From Bacteroidales bacterium UBA4345 (GTDB lineage Bacteria > Bacteroidota > Bacteroidia > Bacteroidales > Paludibacteraceae): DNA of 11,865 nucleotides. The position numbers were made by a program, and so were the translations under genes. The notes under the pieces are model-generated. The model was given only the letters and a program-made list of their open reading frames with translations. It did not search any database and was not told the origin of the DNA. The stretch's first letter is position 1, and each line of letters starts with the position of its first letter. Positions 5,634 to 11,865 of this stretch are shown here, one piece after another. The stretch lies in contig DGTD01000028.1 of assembly GCA_002396385.1 (NCBI GenBank), forward strand, positions 337 to 12,201, in the 5' to 3' direction.

Positions 5634-8513
5634 GTGCAGACTAACTTCCACATAAATTCTTTTTTCGGGTCTGCCGGCAAACGCCTGGCGGCCGCCACCG
5701 TATGCTTCCTGCTGTGCCACATCAGTGCGGCGGGAGCCAACTTCGGGAAACTAATAAACGAGCAACACAACTACGAGAAAGCAGACAAAGAATTAGACAA
5801 CCAGCGCGACAAGATGACGACCGAAGAGGCCTTCTTCGAATACAACTACTGGCGCTGCGTACTCTTCTGCAAACAAGACTACAAAGGCTTCAACCCGCTG
5901 AAGGCGTACAACATTGCCAACAACCTGCAACGCAGGCTCATCGGCATAACCGACCCCAAAAAACAGGAAAAACTGCAGAAAGCCGGCTACACGAACGAGA
6001 GTTTGCGCAGCCTGGCCGACACCACCTGCCGCTACGGGCTGCTGAAGGCAGAGAAAGCCAACACAGTAGAGGCATTCAACCACTACCTGCACTACTTTGA
6101 ACTGGCACGGCAGGAATGGAAAGACCGTGCGCAGAACAAAGTCTACGAGCTGGCGTTTGAAAGGGCCCTGACCGACAACACAGAGACTGGTTACGAGCAC
6201 TTCGTCACCACCTACCCCTATGCCACCCAGGTGCCCGACGCCAAAGCCCGCATCGAGACACTGGCGTACGAGATGGCATCTAAGGAAAACACCAGACACG
6301 GCTACGAGATGTTCCTCAGCAGGTTCCCGGAAACGACACGCAAAGCCGAAGTGCAAGACAGCATATGGCGCAAAGCCTTCCGCATGATCCGGCGCGCCAA
6401 CAAGACAAACAACTACCTGTGGTACGCCGAAACGTATCCCGACAGTCCGTATGCGAAACTGGCCGACAGCCTAGGGCAGAAACACGCCTACAATGACCTG
6501 ATTGTGCCCGGCCTCTGGAGCAGCTACGTCACCTTCCTGACACTTTTCCCTAACAACAAAGAGTTCCGCAAAGCCGCCAGCGACAGCCTGCTACGCCTCA
6601 GCCAGCGCGACCGCATAGCCAAAGGACTGCTGATGAGTCTGGAAAACGAAAGCAACCCCGCCAAACGCAGCGAGTTGCTGAAGCAGACCTACGCCCTGAT
6701 GGCCAAAGACGGAGAGGTGAGCACACTGGAATACCTGAAAAGCCACTATCCCGAAGTGACCAAACTACCCGCCTTCCAGAAAGACATGGCAGCCGCCAAA
6801 TATGCGGAAGACCTCGATTTCAGGACCATTGTGCCGGCGGGAGAAGACCACGTCAGGCTGGAACAGTACCTGCAAATGGCCAGTGACAAAGACCTGGCTA
6901 TAGTGGCGCTGCAGGTGTTGATTCGCGACGCCGTCAAAGAAAAAGACTGGGAGAAAGCACTGCAAACCGCAAAAAAATATGCCCACCTGCTCGGTAAAAA
7001 TCCGCAGTACAAAGAGTTGGTCTCTGTGCTGGAAAAGCCTCTGAACCCCTCTATCGCCATTAAGAACATAGGCGCCACCAATTCGAAAAAAGGCAACCAG
7101 TACTACCCCATCATAAGCGCCGACGGCAAAAAACTCTACTTCTGCGGACGCGACCGTGAAGACAACCTGGGGGGAGAAGACATTTTCGTGACCGAGCGCA
7201 CTGCCGGAGGGTGGACCAAGCCACGCATTTTCGCACCGCTGAGTAACAAAAACAGCAATGACGGCATACTGGCAGTGAGCGCCGACGGCACACAGATGCT
7301 GAAATTCGAGAACGGCGTGATGGGTCTGTGCACAAAGACAGAAGAGGGTTGGCAACCGGTGGAATTCTTCCCTCCAAACATCAACCGGGGCACCTGGAAC
7401 AGCGACGCAACCCTCTGCAGCGACGGCAAGACCCTGCTTTTCACCAGCATAAGGCCTTCGGCATCAGACATCAACAAGGCGGCCATCTACCACGGCAACA
7501 ACCACTACGAAAGCGACCTTTACGTCAGCCAGCGCGACAGTCTGGGACAATGGAGCGAACCCGTAAACCTGGGCCCGGCCATCAACACCATGTACAGCGA
7601 ACGCACCCCCTTTATGCACCCCGATATGCGAACCCTCTACTTCAGTTCAGACGGCAGGGGCGGACTAGGTGGTTACGACGTCTATAAGAGCGTGCGCTTG
7701 AACGACAGCTGCTGGACCTGCTGGAGCGAGCCCGAAAACCTGGGCAAGGAAATCAACACAGCTGCCGACGACTGGACCTACAAGATAAGCACCGACGGAA
7801 CAACCGCCTACTTCAGTCAAAAGGAACAAGACAGCAACGAGAGCCGCATCTACAGCATAAACCTGCCTACCGAGCAACGCCCCTACAAGGTTGTGACGGT
7901 TAGCGGCAAGATGGTGGACCGAGGTGGCAGGAAGGTGGCGACCAAACTGATGTGGGAAGACCTAGAGACGCACAAAATAGTGGGAATGGCGCAAAGCGAC
8001 CCCGAAGACGGCAGTTTCTTCATTGTACTCCCCGCAGGAAAGATGTACGGAGTCTTTGTCAGCGACACCAGCGTCTACCCGGAAACCCGGCATGTGGATC
8101 TGCGTAAGGTAGAGGAAAGTGTAGCCGTGGAAAAAACTTTCCACGTAACCACCATCGAAGAGTTGAAGCAAGGCAAAGAAGTAACCATCAACAACATTTT
8201 TTTCGACTTCGGAAAGAGCGAGTTGCTAAGTTACTCGTATCCTGAACTGCACCGCCTGGCCCGACTGCTGAAGAAAATGAACTTGAACGTCGAGATAGGC
8301 GGACACACCGACGATGTGGGTAGCGACGAGGTGAATGACCGGCTCTCGCAAGCCCGTGCCGACGCCGTCCGCGACTTCCTGGTTTCGCTCGGATGCAACG
8401 CCAGTGCCATAACGGCTAAAGGTTACGGGAAAAACAAGCCGATTGCCAAAAACGACACCGAAAGGGGCCGTGCAAAAAACCGACGCGTGGAAATGCGGGT
8501 AATAAAAGATTAG
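5634..8513 (+). CDS. Exported PD40-propeller/OmpA-domain protein with PorE-like architecture
   Basis: The 959-residue product starts with GTG, the only start codon after an in-frame stop at 5613-5615. A signal peptide (KRLAAATVCFLL...SAAGA) predicts cleavage near residue 35. No proper lipobox is seen. Residues about 36-470 are helical and rich in Tyr and Ala, resembling TPR-type repeats. From about 478 to 745 there are PD40/WD40-like propeller blades, including ISADGKKLYFCGR, CSDGKTLLFTS, MRTLYFSSDGRGGLGGYDVY and STDGTTAYFS. A carboxypeptidase-regulatory-like beta domain follows at about 753-830. Residues 850-959 are an OmpA-C peptidoglycan-binding domain (FFDFGKSEL, GGHTDDVGS, LSQARADAV, NRRVEM). 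This order is that of PorE of the type IX secretion system, but the N-terminal part is longer than I expect for PorE. Location is probably outer membrane/periplasm, anchored to peptidoglycan. It may instead be one of the many non-T9SS OmpA/PD40 paralogues. Confidence 0.85.
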   Translation: MQTNFHINSFFGSAGKRLAAATVCFLLCHISAAGANFGKLINEQHNYEKADKELDNQRDKMTTEEAFFEYNYWRCVLFCKQDYKGFNPLKAYNIANNLQRRLIGITDPKKQEKLQKAGYTNESLRSLADTTCRYGLLKAEKANTVEAFNHYLHYFELARQEWKDRAQNKVYELAFERALTDNTETGYEHFVTTYPYATQVPDAKARIETLAYEMASKENTRHGYEMFLSRFPETTRKAEVQDSIWRKAFRMIRRANKTNNYLWYAETYPDSPYAKLADSLGQKHAYNDLIVPGLWSSYVTFLTLFPNNKEFRKAASDSLLRLSQRDRIAKGLLMSLENESNPAKRSELLKQTYALMAKDGEVSTLEYLKSHYPEVTKLPAFQKDMAAAKYAEDLDFRTIVPAGEDHVRLEQYLQMASDKDLAIVALQVLIRDAVKEKDWEKALQTAKKYAHLLGKNPQYKELVSVLEKPLNPSIAIKNIGATNSKKGNQYYPIISADGKKLYFCGRDREDNLGGEDIFVTERTAGGWTKPRIFAPLSNKNSNDGILAVSADGTQMLKFENGVMGLCTKTEEGWQPVEFFPPNINRGTWNSDATLCSDGKTLLFTSIRPSASDINKAAIYHGNNHYESDLYVSQRDSLGQWSEPVNLGPAINTMYSERTPFMHPDMRTLYFSSDGRGGLGGYDVYKSVRLNDSCWTCWSEPENLGKEINTAADDWTYKISTDGTTAYFSQKEQDSNESRIYSINLPTEQRPYKVVTVSGKMVDRGGRKVATKLMWEDLETHKIVGMAQSDPEDGSFFIVLPAGKMYGVFVSDTSVYPETRHVDLRKVEESVAVEKTFHVTTIEELKQGKEVTINNIFFDFGKSELLSYSYPELHRLARLLKKMNLNVEIGGHTDDVGSDEVNDRLSQARADAVRDFLVSLGCNASAITAKGYGKNKPIAKNDTERGRAKNRRVEMRVIKD

Positions 8514-8554
8514 GTACTAGGGACGAGGGACTAGGGACGAGGGACTAGGGACTA
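8513..8554 (+). repeat. Left heptad array: six 7-bp repeats (GGGACTA/GGGACGA)
   Basis: Six consecutive 7-base units start at 8513: one GGTACTA, then alternating GGGACGA and GGGACTA, ending with two GGGACTA. A degenerate seventh (AAGACTT) follows to 8561. The first base of the array is the last base of the upstream TAG stop codon. The units are the reverse complement, with one common substitution (CCC for ACC), of the right-hand array at 8985-9159. Confidence 0.9.
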
Positions 8555-8601
8555 AAGACTTCGGAATATGGGTTAAGTACGGACTTATAATTATTATATT
8601 T

Positions 8602-8958
8602 ATGGTTTTAGACGAAAAGAGTTTTTTATTCGCCGTTAGGATCGTAAAATTCTACCAATATATGATGAACAATAAAAAAGAATTTGTGCTATTCAAACAA
8701 ATTCTTAGAAGTGGCACAAGTATTGGAGCGAATATAAAAGAAGCTAAATACGCCCAATCAGTCGCAGATATGATCTCCAAATACTCTATTGCGAGGAAAG
8801 AAGCCAACGAAACAATTTATTGGTTGAAATTACTTAAGGAAACTGATATAATTGACGACAACTCATATAACAGTCTTAACAACGATTGCGAAGAATTAAT
8901 CAAGATATTGACAACATCTATAAAGACCCTCAAAGCCAAAGAGAGCAATGGGAATTAA
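8602..8958 (+). CDS. Four-helix-bundle protein, S23/IVP family
   Basis: The 118-residue protein belongs to the family known as 23S rRNA-intervening-sequence protein, or four helix bundle protein. Diagnostic segments are SGTSIGANIKEAKYA (about 37-51), SKYSIARKEANETIYWLKLL (about 59-78) and a charged C-terminal helix. Members form small helical-bundle oligomers, and their basic surface suggests nucleic-acid binding. The biochemical role is unknown. Founding members lie inside IVS elements in 23S rRNA, and a distant relative is Avd of diversity-generating retroelements. Here the gene lies between protein-coding genes and is flanked by inverted heptad arrays. Its base composition and codons are much more AT-rich than the genes on either side, which suggests acquisition from elsewhere. 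No reverse transcriptase or rRNA sequence is present nearby. The ATG at 8602 has no clear Shine-Dalgarno. Confidence 0.9.
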   Translation: MVLDEKSFLFAVRIVKFYQYMMNNKKEFVLFKQILRSGTSIGANIKEAKYAQSVADMISKYSIARKEANETIYWLKLLKETDIIDDNSYNSLNNDCEELIKILTTSIKTLKAKESNGN

Positions 8959-8967
8959 GTTATAATA

Positions 8968-8975
8968 TAAATTTG
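8968..8975 (+). promoter_or_regulatory. Candidate -7 element (TAAATTTG) just before the right heptad array
   Basis: TAAATTTG matches TAnnTTTG exactly, but no TTG is found at the -33 distance. If used, the transcript would start at about 8982 and carry the whole 175-nt heptad array as the 5' leader of recF. No other exact -7 match is visible between here and recF. Confidence 0.3.
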
Positions 8976-8984
8976 TAACTACAC

Positions 8985-9159
8985 ATCTCACCTAGTACTT
9001 AGTACCTCGTACCTAGTACCTCATACATATCACCTAGTACCTAGTACCTTGTACCTAATACTTAGTACCTCGTACTTAGTACCTCGTACTTAGTACCTAA
9101 TACATATCACCTAGTACCTCGTACCTCGTACCTAGTACCTAATACTTAGTACCTATTAT
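8985..9159 (+). repeat. Right heptad array: 25 tandem 7-bp units upstream of recF
   Basis: The 175 bases divide into exactly 25 heptads with no insertion or deletion. Sixteen units match YTMGTAC exactly (six CTAGTAC, five TTAGTAC, five CTCGTAC). Three are CTAATAC, one CTCATAC and one CTTGTAC. A divergent unit, ATCTCAC or ATATCAC, occurs at 8985, 9027 and 9104. At 9027 and 9104 it directly follows CTCATAC or CTAATAC, dividing the array into blocks of 6, 11 and 8 heptads. The last unit (CTATTAT) is degenerate. The array ends 8 bases before the recF ATG, so any recF leader must include it or lie in it. Confidence 0.95.
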
Positions 9160-9167
9160 TTAAGCAA

Positions 9168-10262
9168 ATGTTTCTAAAGCACCTGACGGTTATCAACTAC
9201 AAGAACATAGGAGAGGCAGACCTGGATTTGAGTCAGAAAATCAACTGCTTCATCGGCAACAACGGCGAGGGAAAGACCAACCTGCTCGACGCGGTGTACT
9301 TCCTGTCGTTCTGCAAAAGCCACAGCAACGCGTTCGACAACCTCAACATAAGGCACGGACAAGAATACGCCATGCTGACCGGCATCTACGAGAAAAACGC
9401 CGACAACCAGATGGAGATAACCATCGGAATGAAGCGAAAAGGACGCAAGGTACTGAAAAAGAACAAGAAAGAATATGACCGCCAGGCCGACCACATCGGC
9501 GAGATTCCACTGGTGCTGGTCAGTCCGGCCGACCAGGTGCTGATTGTAGGCGGAAGCGAAGAGCGACGCAAGTTTATGGACGGAGTCATTGCCCAATACG
9601 ACCACCCGTATCTGAACCATTTGCTGGCCTACGGACGCGCGCTAAAGCAACGCAACAGCCTGCTGAAGCAGGAATGCACCGACGAGAACCTCTTCGACGT
9701 GCTGGAACAGCAGTTAGACACCAGCAGCCAATACCTCTACGAACGCCGGAAAGACTTTGTTGAACGCTTTACCCCCATCTTCCAGCAATTCTACAGTTTC
9801 ATCAGCGAAGACAAAGAAAAAGTCAGTTTCGGATACACCAGCCACCTACAGGGCGGGATACCCTTGAATGAACTGCTTCGCAGCCACCGGTCGACCGACC
9901 GGCTTATCGGCTACACAACAAAAGGATGCCACCGCGACGACCTGGAAATGAGGTTGGGGGAATATCCATTGCGGGGAACCGCCAGCCAGGGACAGGCAAA
10001 AACCTACCTGATAGCCCTGAAACTGGCACAGTTCGACTTTTTGAGCCAATTGAACGGCACCCTGCCCATCTTACTCTTCGACGACATATTCGACAAGCTC
10101 GATGCCGAACGGGTGGAACAGTTAGTGGAACTTATGAAACAGGACCGTTTCGGACAGACTTTCATTTCGGACACCGACCGCGAACACATCGCCAGGATTT
10201 TAGAGCAGACCGGCAGCGAATATAAAATATGGCACGTGAAAAACGGAGAAATAACAGAATAA
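9168..10262 (+). CDS. recF: DNA replication/repair protein RecF
   Basis: The 364-residue product is an SMC-like ABC ATPase. It begins MFLKHLTVINYKNI, the usual RecF N-terminus. Walker A is GNNGEGKT (residues 30-37), the signature is ASQGQAK (272-278), and Walker B with D-loop is ILLFDDIFDKLD around 301-312. By family knowledge it binds gapped or single/double-strand junction DNA and, with RecO and RecR, loads RecA at stalled forks. The length is normal and the frame intact. The ATG at 9168 is preceded only by a weak TAAGCAA leader and the heptad array, so transcription control may differ from a standard recF. The DUF721 gene follows 24 bases later. Confidence 0.95.
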   Translation: MFLKHLTVINYKNIGEADLDLSQKINCFIGNNGEGKTNLLDAVYFLSFCKSHSNAFDNLNIRHGQEYAMLTGIYEKNADNQMEITIGMKRKGRKVLKKNKKEYDRQADHIGEIPLVLVSPADQVLIVGGSEERRKFMDGVIAQYDHPYLNHLLAYGRALKQRNSLLKQECTDENLFDVLEQQLDTSSQYLYERRKDFVERFTPIFQQFYSFISEDKEKVSFGYTSHLQGGIPLNELLRSHRSTDRLIGYTTKGCHRDDLEMRLGEYPLRGTASQGQAKTYLIALKLAQFDFLSQLNGTLPILLFDDIFDKLDAERVEQLVELMKQDRFGQTFISDTDREHIARILEQTGSEYKIWHVKNGEITE

Positions 10263-10286
10263 CCAGACAGAGACGGAAGAAACAGC

Positions 10287-10586
10287 ATGAGAAGGACGAA
10301 CACAGAGAAAGCAGGAGAAGTGCTGAAACGTTTTCTTGAAAGCAACAGCATAGGCTCTAGCATGACCCAGCAAGAAGCCATTGCAATTTGGCCGGAAGTG
10401 GCAGGCAGCACGATAGCCCGCTACACGCAAAACGTCAGTTTCTACAACGGGACGCTGTTCGTACAGTTAAAAAGCAGTGTGGCCGCCGATGCCGTCAGGA
10501 CACGCCAACAAGAGTTAATTGACAGCATCAACAAGCAGTTGGGAATGACCGTTGTGAAAGAAATTAGGACAGGAATAAAATATTAA
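10287..10586 (+). CDS. DUF721 (DciA-like) protein
   Basis: This 99-residue protein shows the DUF721 pattern. An N-terminal helix is followed by AIAIWPEVAGSTIARYTQNV, the TLFVQLKSSVAADAVRTRQQ stretch and a C-terminal helix-strand end. In other bacteria members of this family (DciA) bind and help load the replicative helicase DnaB, and related genes often lie beside recF, dnaA or gyrB. The present protein is the short form with no extra domains. Position 24 bases after recF on the same strand suggests one transcript. The role in helicase loading is inferred from the family. Confidence 0.82.
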   Translation: MRRTNTEKAGEVLKRFLESNSIGSSMTQQEAIAIWPEVAGSTIARYTQNVSFYNGTLFVQLKSSVAADAVRTRQQELIDSINKQLGMTVVKEIRTGIKY

Positions 10587-10615
10587 GGGGGAAACAGCAG
10601 AAAAAACGCAACGGA

Positions 10616-10639
10616 TGCAAAAAAATTGATATTTTTGCA
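10616..10639. repeat. Inverted repeat TGCAAAAA/TTTTTGCA after the DUF721 gene
   Basis: Perfect 8-base arms at 10616-10623 and 10632-10639 flank an 8-base spacer. The repeat could be a weak terminator for recF-DUF721 or an operator, because its right arm overlaps the -7 element at 10630-10637. Confidence 0.4.
10630..10637 (+). promoter_or_regulatory. Candidate -7 element (TATTTTTG) of the thioesterase gene
   Basis: TATTTTTG matches TAnnTTTG exactly. The -33 half is not evident. The leader to the ATG at 10716 would be about 70 bases. Confidence 0.45.
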
Positions 10640-10715
10640 AAAAATACGAAAAAGTGGAAAGGGCACCAGTCCTTGTCACCACATTTAACATACATATAAG
10701 AGAAAAATCAAGACA

Positions 10716-11165
10716 ATGTATATTGATGACATTGAAGAGTTGAAAGGCTTGGAATTCAACCACAAAGTAAAAATACAGAAACGCTTTAACGACGTTGACA
10801 TGCTGGGTCACGTGAACAACGCCGTACAACTGACCTACTTCGATTACGGGAAAATAGAATACATGAACGCCGTAAAATTCAAATTTCCCGAAGAAAACGG
10901 CGACTTTCTGGTAAACGTGAACATAAACGTCGACTTCAAAGAGCAGGTCTTTTTCGACGACGAATTGGAAGTTTGGACGAAAATACACAAAATCGGCCAC
11001 AAAAGCGTACGTATGATCCAGGTGCTGGTCGACAGCAAGACCGGGCACGTGAAAACGATAGGGCGTACCGTCATGTGCGGTTTCAACCTGAAAGAACAGA
11101 AATCGATACTCATACGCGACGACTGGCGAGAAATGGCAAACCGTTTTGAACAGTACAAGCCCTGA
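10716..11165 (+). CDS. Acyl-CoA thioesterase, 4HBT hotdog family
   Basis: The 149-residue protein has the 4-hydroxybenzoyl-CoA thioesterase-type motif FNDVDMLGHVNNAVQLTYFD. D28 aligns with the catalytic Asp17 of the Pseudomonas enzyme, and it precedes the long hotdog helix. A VNINVDFKEQVFFDDELEVW strand region follows, then RTVMCGFNLKE. By family knowledge it hydrolyses acyl-CoA thioesters in the cytoplasm. The substrate cannot be told from the sequence. Length is normal for a single-domain YbgC-like protein. The ATG at 10716 is preceded by an AGAGAAA stretch. Confidence 0.87.
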   Translation: MYIDDIEELKGLEFNHKVKIQKRFNDVDMLGHVNNAVQLTYFDYGKIEYMNAVKFKFPEENGDFLVNVNINVDFKEQVFFDDELEVWTKIHKIGHKSVRMIQVLVDSKTGHVKTIGRTVMCGFNLKEQKSILIRDDWREMANRFEQYKP

Positions 11166-11224
11166 AAAAGTTAGAGTTTATTCATAAAATAACATTCTTT
11201 AGATTATTTATAGAAGAAAATTCC

Positions 11225-11232
11225 TATATTTG
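11225..11232 (+). promoter_or_regulatory. -7 element (TATATTTG) of the small secreted protein gene
   Basis: TATATTTG matches TAnnTTTG exactly and lies 17 bases before the ATG at 11250. No clear TTG is found at -33. The leader would be only about 10 bases. Confidence 0.5.
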
Positions 11233-11249
11233 TGTAAAACAACAGCAAT

Positions 11250-11564
11250 ATGAGACAGTATATTAGGCACATAATTTCCGTAGCTGTTGTAATGTGCTTG
11301 ACAACCAGTTCAATTACAGCCAATGCTGCGGGAAGAGACGACGAGGTACGCGAAGCGGACCTTGTTGTCAACTACGACAGCGGCCGCTTAACCGTGAAAG
11401 GCGTAGAGGAAAACACCCGTGTAGAAGTGACGAACATGCTGGGGGTGAAGGTTTTCACGGCCATTACCACCAACCAAGACAAGACCGACTTCAACATCTT
11501 CCTACGCAAAGGCATCTACATAGTCCGCATAGGAGCAGAGGTAAAACGCATTGTCGTAAAATAA
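11250..11564 (+). CDS. Small secreted protein made of a signal peptide and a T9SS C-terminal-domain-like module
   Basis: The 104-residue product has a clear signal peptide (basic MRQYIRH, hydrophobic IISVAVVMCL, cleavage after ANA near residue 26). A short acidic linker and one beta-rich module follow (about 38-104). The module has the pattern of a type IX secretion type A sorting domain: DSGRLTVKG, then VEVTNMLGVKVF, then FLRKGIYIVRIGAEVKRIVVK. In typical cargo this domain ends a much larger protein and directs export across the outer membrane, where it is removed. Here almost nothing precedes it. It might be a degenerate cargo remnant, a standalone adaptor, or a small Bacteroidetes beta-sandwich family (DUF3244-like proteins are similar in size). 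Function is unknown. Confidence 0.75.
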   Translation: MRQYIRHIISVAVVMCLTTSSITANAAGRDDEVREADLVVNYDSGRLTVKGVEENTRVEVTNMLGVKVFTAITTNQDKTDFNIFLRKGIYIVRIGAEVKRIVVK

Positions 11565-11624
11565 GGTTCCAAAAAGAACAAGAACATCCAACACAAAGTT
11601 GGTCCTATAATTTAAACAACGCTT

Positions 11625-11658
11625 AAAGACAAGAGGTCATTCCCCTTGTCTTTTTTTT
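11625..11658 (+). terminator. Terminator after the small secreted protein gene
   Basis: The arms AAAGACAAG (11625-11633) and CTTGTCTTT (11645-11653) form a stem with extra GG-CC pairing inside. A run of T follows. It lies 60 bases after the stop codon. Confidence 0.88.
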
Positions 11659-11821
11659 CGCCGTCATATAGCTTACACGTTGTCGCACCACTCCACTCCC
11701 CCCGCGAGAAAAAAAAAGAAAAACAAGACACTAAAGTAGACACAATGAACAAAACGAAAATATGTTGAAAAAATATGATAAAAAACACTGCTGAAAAACA
11801 TAAAAAATTCTTGAATTTGTT

Positions 11822-11850
11822 TTTGGAAATTCAAAAAGTTTGTATCTTTG
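11822..11850 (+). promoter_or_regulatory. Promoter for a gene beyond the right edge
   Basis: TATCTTTG at 11843-11850 is an exact -7 match. TTTG at 11822-11825 lies 17 bases upstream, slightly closer than the usual 19-20. The transcript would start near 11857, so its gene lies outside the window. Confidence 0.65.
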
Positions 11851-11865
11851 CAATGTGTTTTTCAT

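Larger units (their letters stand above)
11565..11865. other. Intergenic region at the right edge
   Basis: These 301 bases hold a terminator at the left and a promoter at the right edge. Between them (about 11659-11820) is low-complexity, A-rich DNA with a short C run near 11695-11704. I see no gene in it. Confidence 0.6.

Noticed and set aside
8602..8958. Avd-type accessory gene of a diversity-generating retroelement
   Set aside because: No reverse transcriptase, template repeat or variable repeat is present in the window. The protein fits the general S23/IVP family better.
8985..9159. CRISPR array
   Set aside because: The units are 7 bases long and contiguous with no spacers, and no cas genes are present.
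8513..9159. Intervening sequence inside a 23S rRNA gene
   Set aside because: The flanks are protein-coding genes (OmpA/PD40 and recF), and no rRNA sequence is seen.

Overview
The window looks like a chromosomal segment of a Bacteroidota bacterium, most likely order Bacteroidales. The main evidence is a set of promoter-like sequences of the Bacteroidetes type (TAnnTTTG at -7, often with TTTG about 20 bases upstream). Family content agrees: a fused Wzc-type tyrosine kinase, an OmpA protein with PD40 propeller repeats, a T9SS-like C-terminal domain and RecF followed by a DUF721 protein. Genus cannot be assigned from this sequence alone.

Layout. (1) Positions 1-1642, minus strand: a UDP-glucuronate 4-epimerase-like gene followed by a UDP-glucose dehydrogenase cut by the window edge. 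Together they would convert UDP-glucose to UDP-glucuronate and UDP-galacturonate for a surface polysaccharide. (2) Divergent from them, 2028-4439: an 803-residue Wzc/GumC-type chain-length regulator fused to a BY-kinase, closed by a strong terminator. (3) 4684-4965: a promoter, tRNA-Lys(CTT), tRNA-Ser(TGA) and a terminator. (4) 4992-5543: a YafQ/RelE-type toxin-antitoxin module that looks decayed, because the antitoxin frame is broken and the toxin has Asn where YafQ has a catalytic His. (5) 5634-8513: a 959-residue exported protein with helical-repeat, PD40 propeller, CRD-like and OmpA domains, the same order as the T9SS accessory protein PorE. (6) 8513-9159: an AT-rich gene for a four-helix-bundle protein of the S23/intervening-sequence (IVP) family. 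It is bracketed by two arrays of 7-bp repeats in inverted orientation: six heptads on the left that begin inside the stop codon of the preceding gene, and 25 indel-free heptads on the right that end 8 bp before recF. (7) 9168-10586: recF and a DUF721/DciA-like gene. (8) 10716-11564: a hotdog-fold acyl-CoA thioesterase, then a 104-residue secreted protein that is little more than a signal peptide plus a T9SS-sorting-domain-like module. (9) A terminator, then a promoter at the right edge whose gene lies outside the window.

The most unusual structure is region 6. The two heptad arrays are reverse-complementary variants of each other, and a matching order of heptad subtypes lets the flanks pair over about 35 nt with the S23-family gene in the loop. 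This recalls the architecture of 23S rRNA intervening sequences, but it sits between protein genes and is built from tandem heptads. Secondary points of interest are the decayed toxin-antitoxin pair, the CTD-only secreted protein, and a 9-codon ORF with a strong Shine-Dalgarno that overlaps the ugd start codon.
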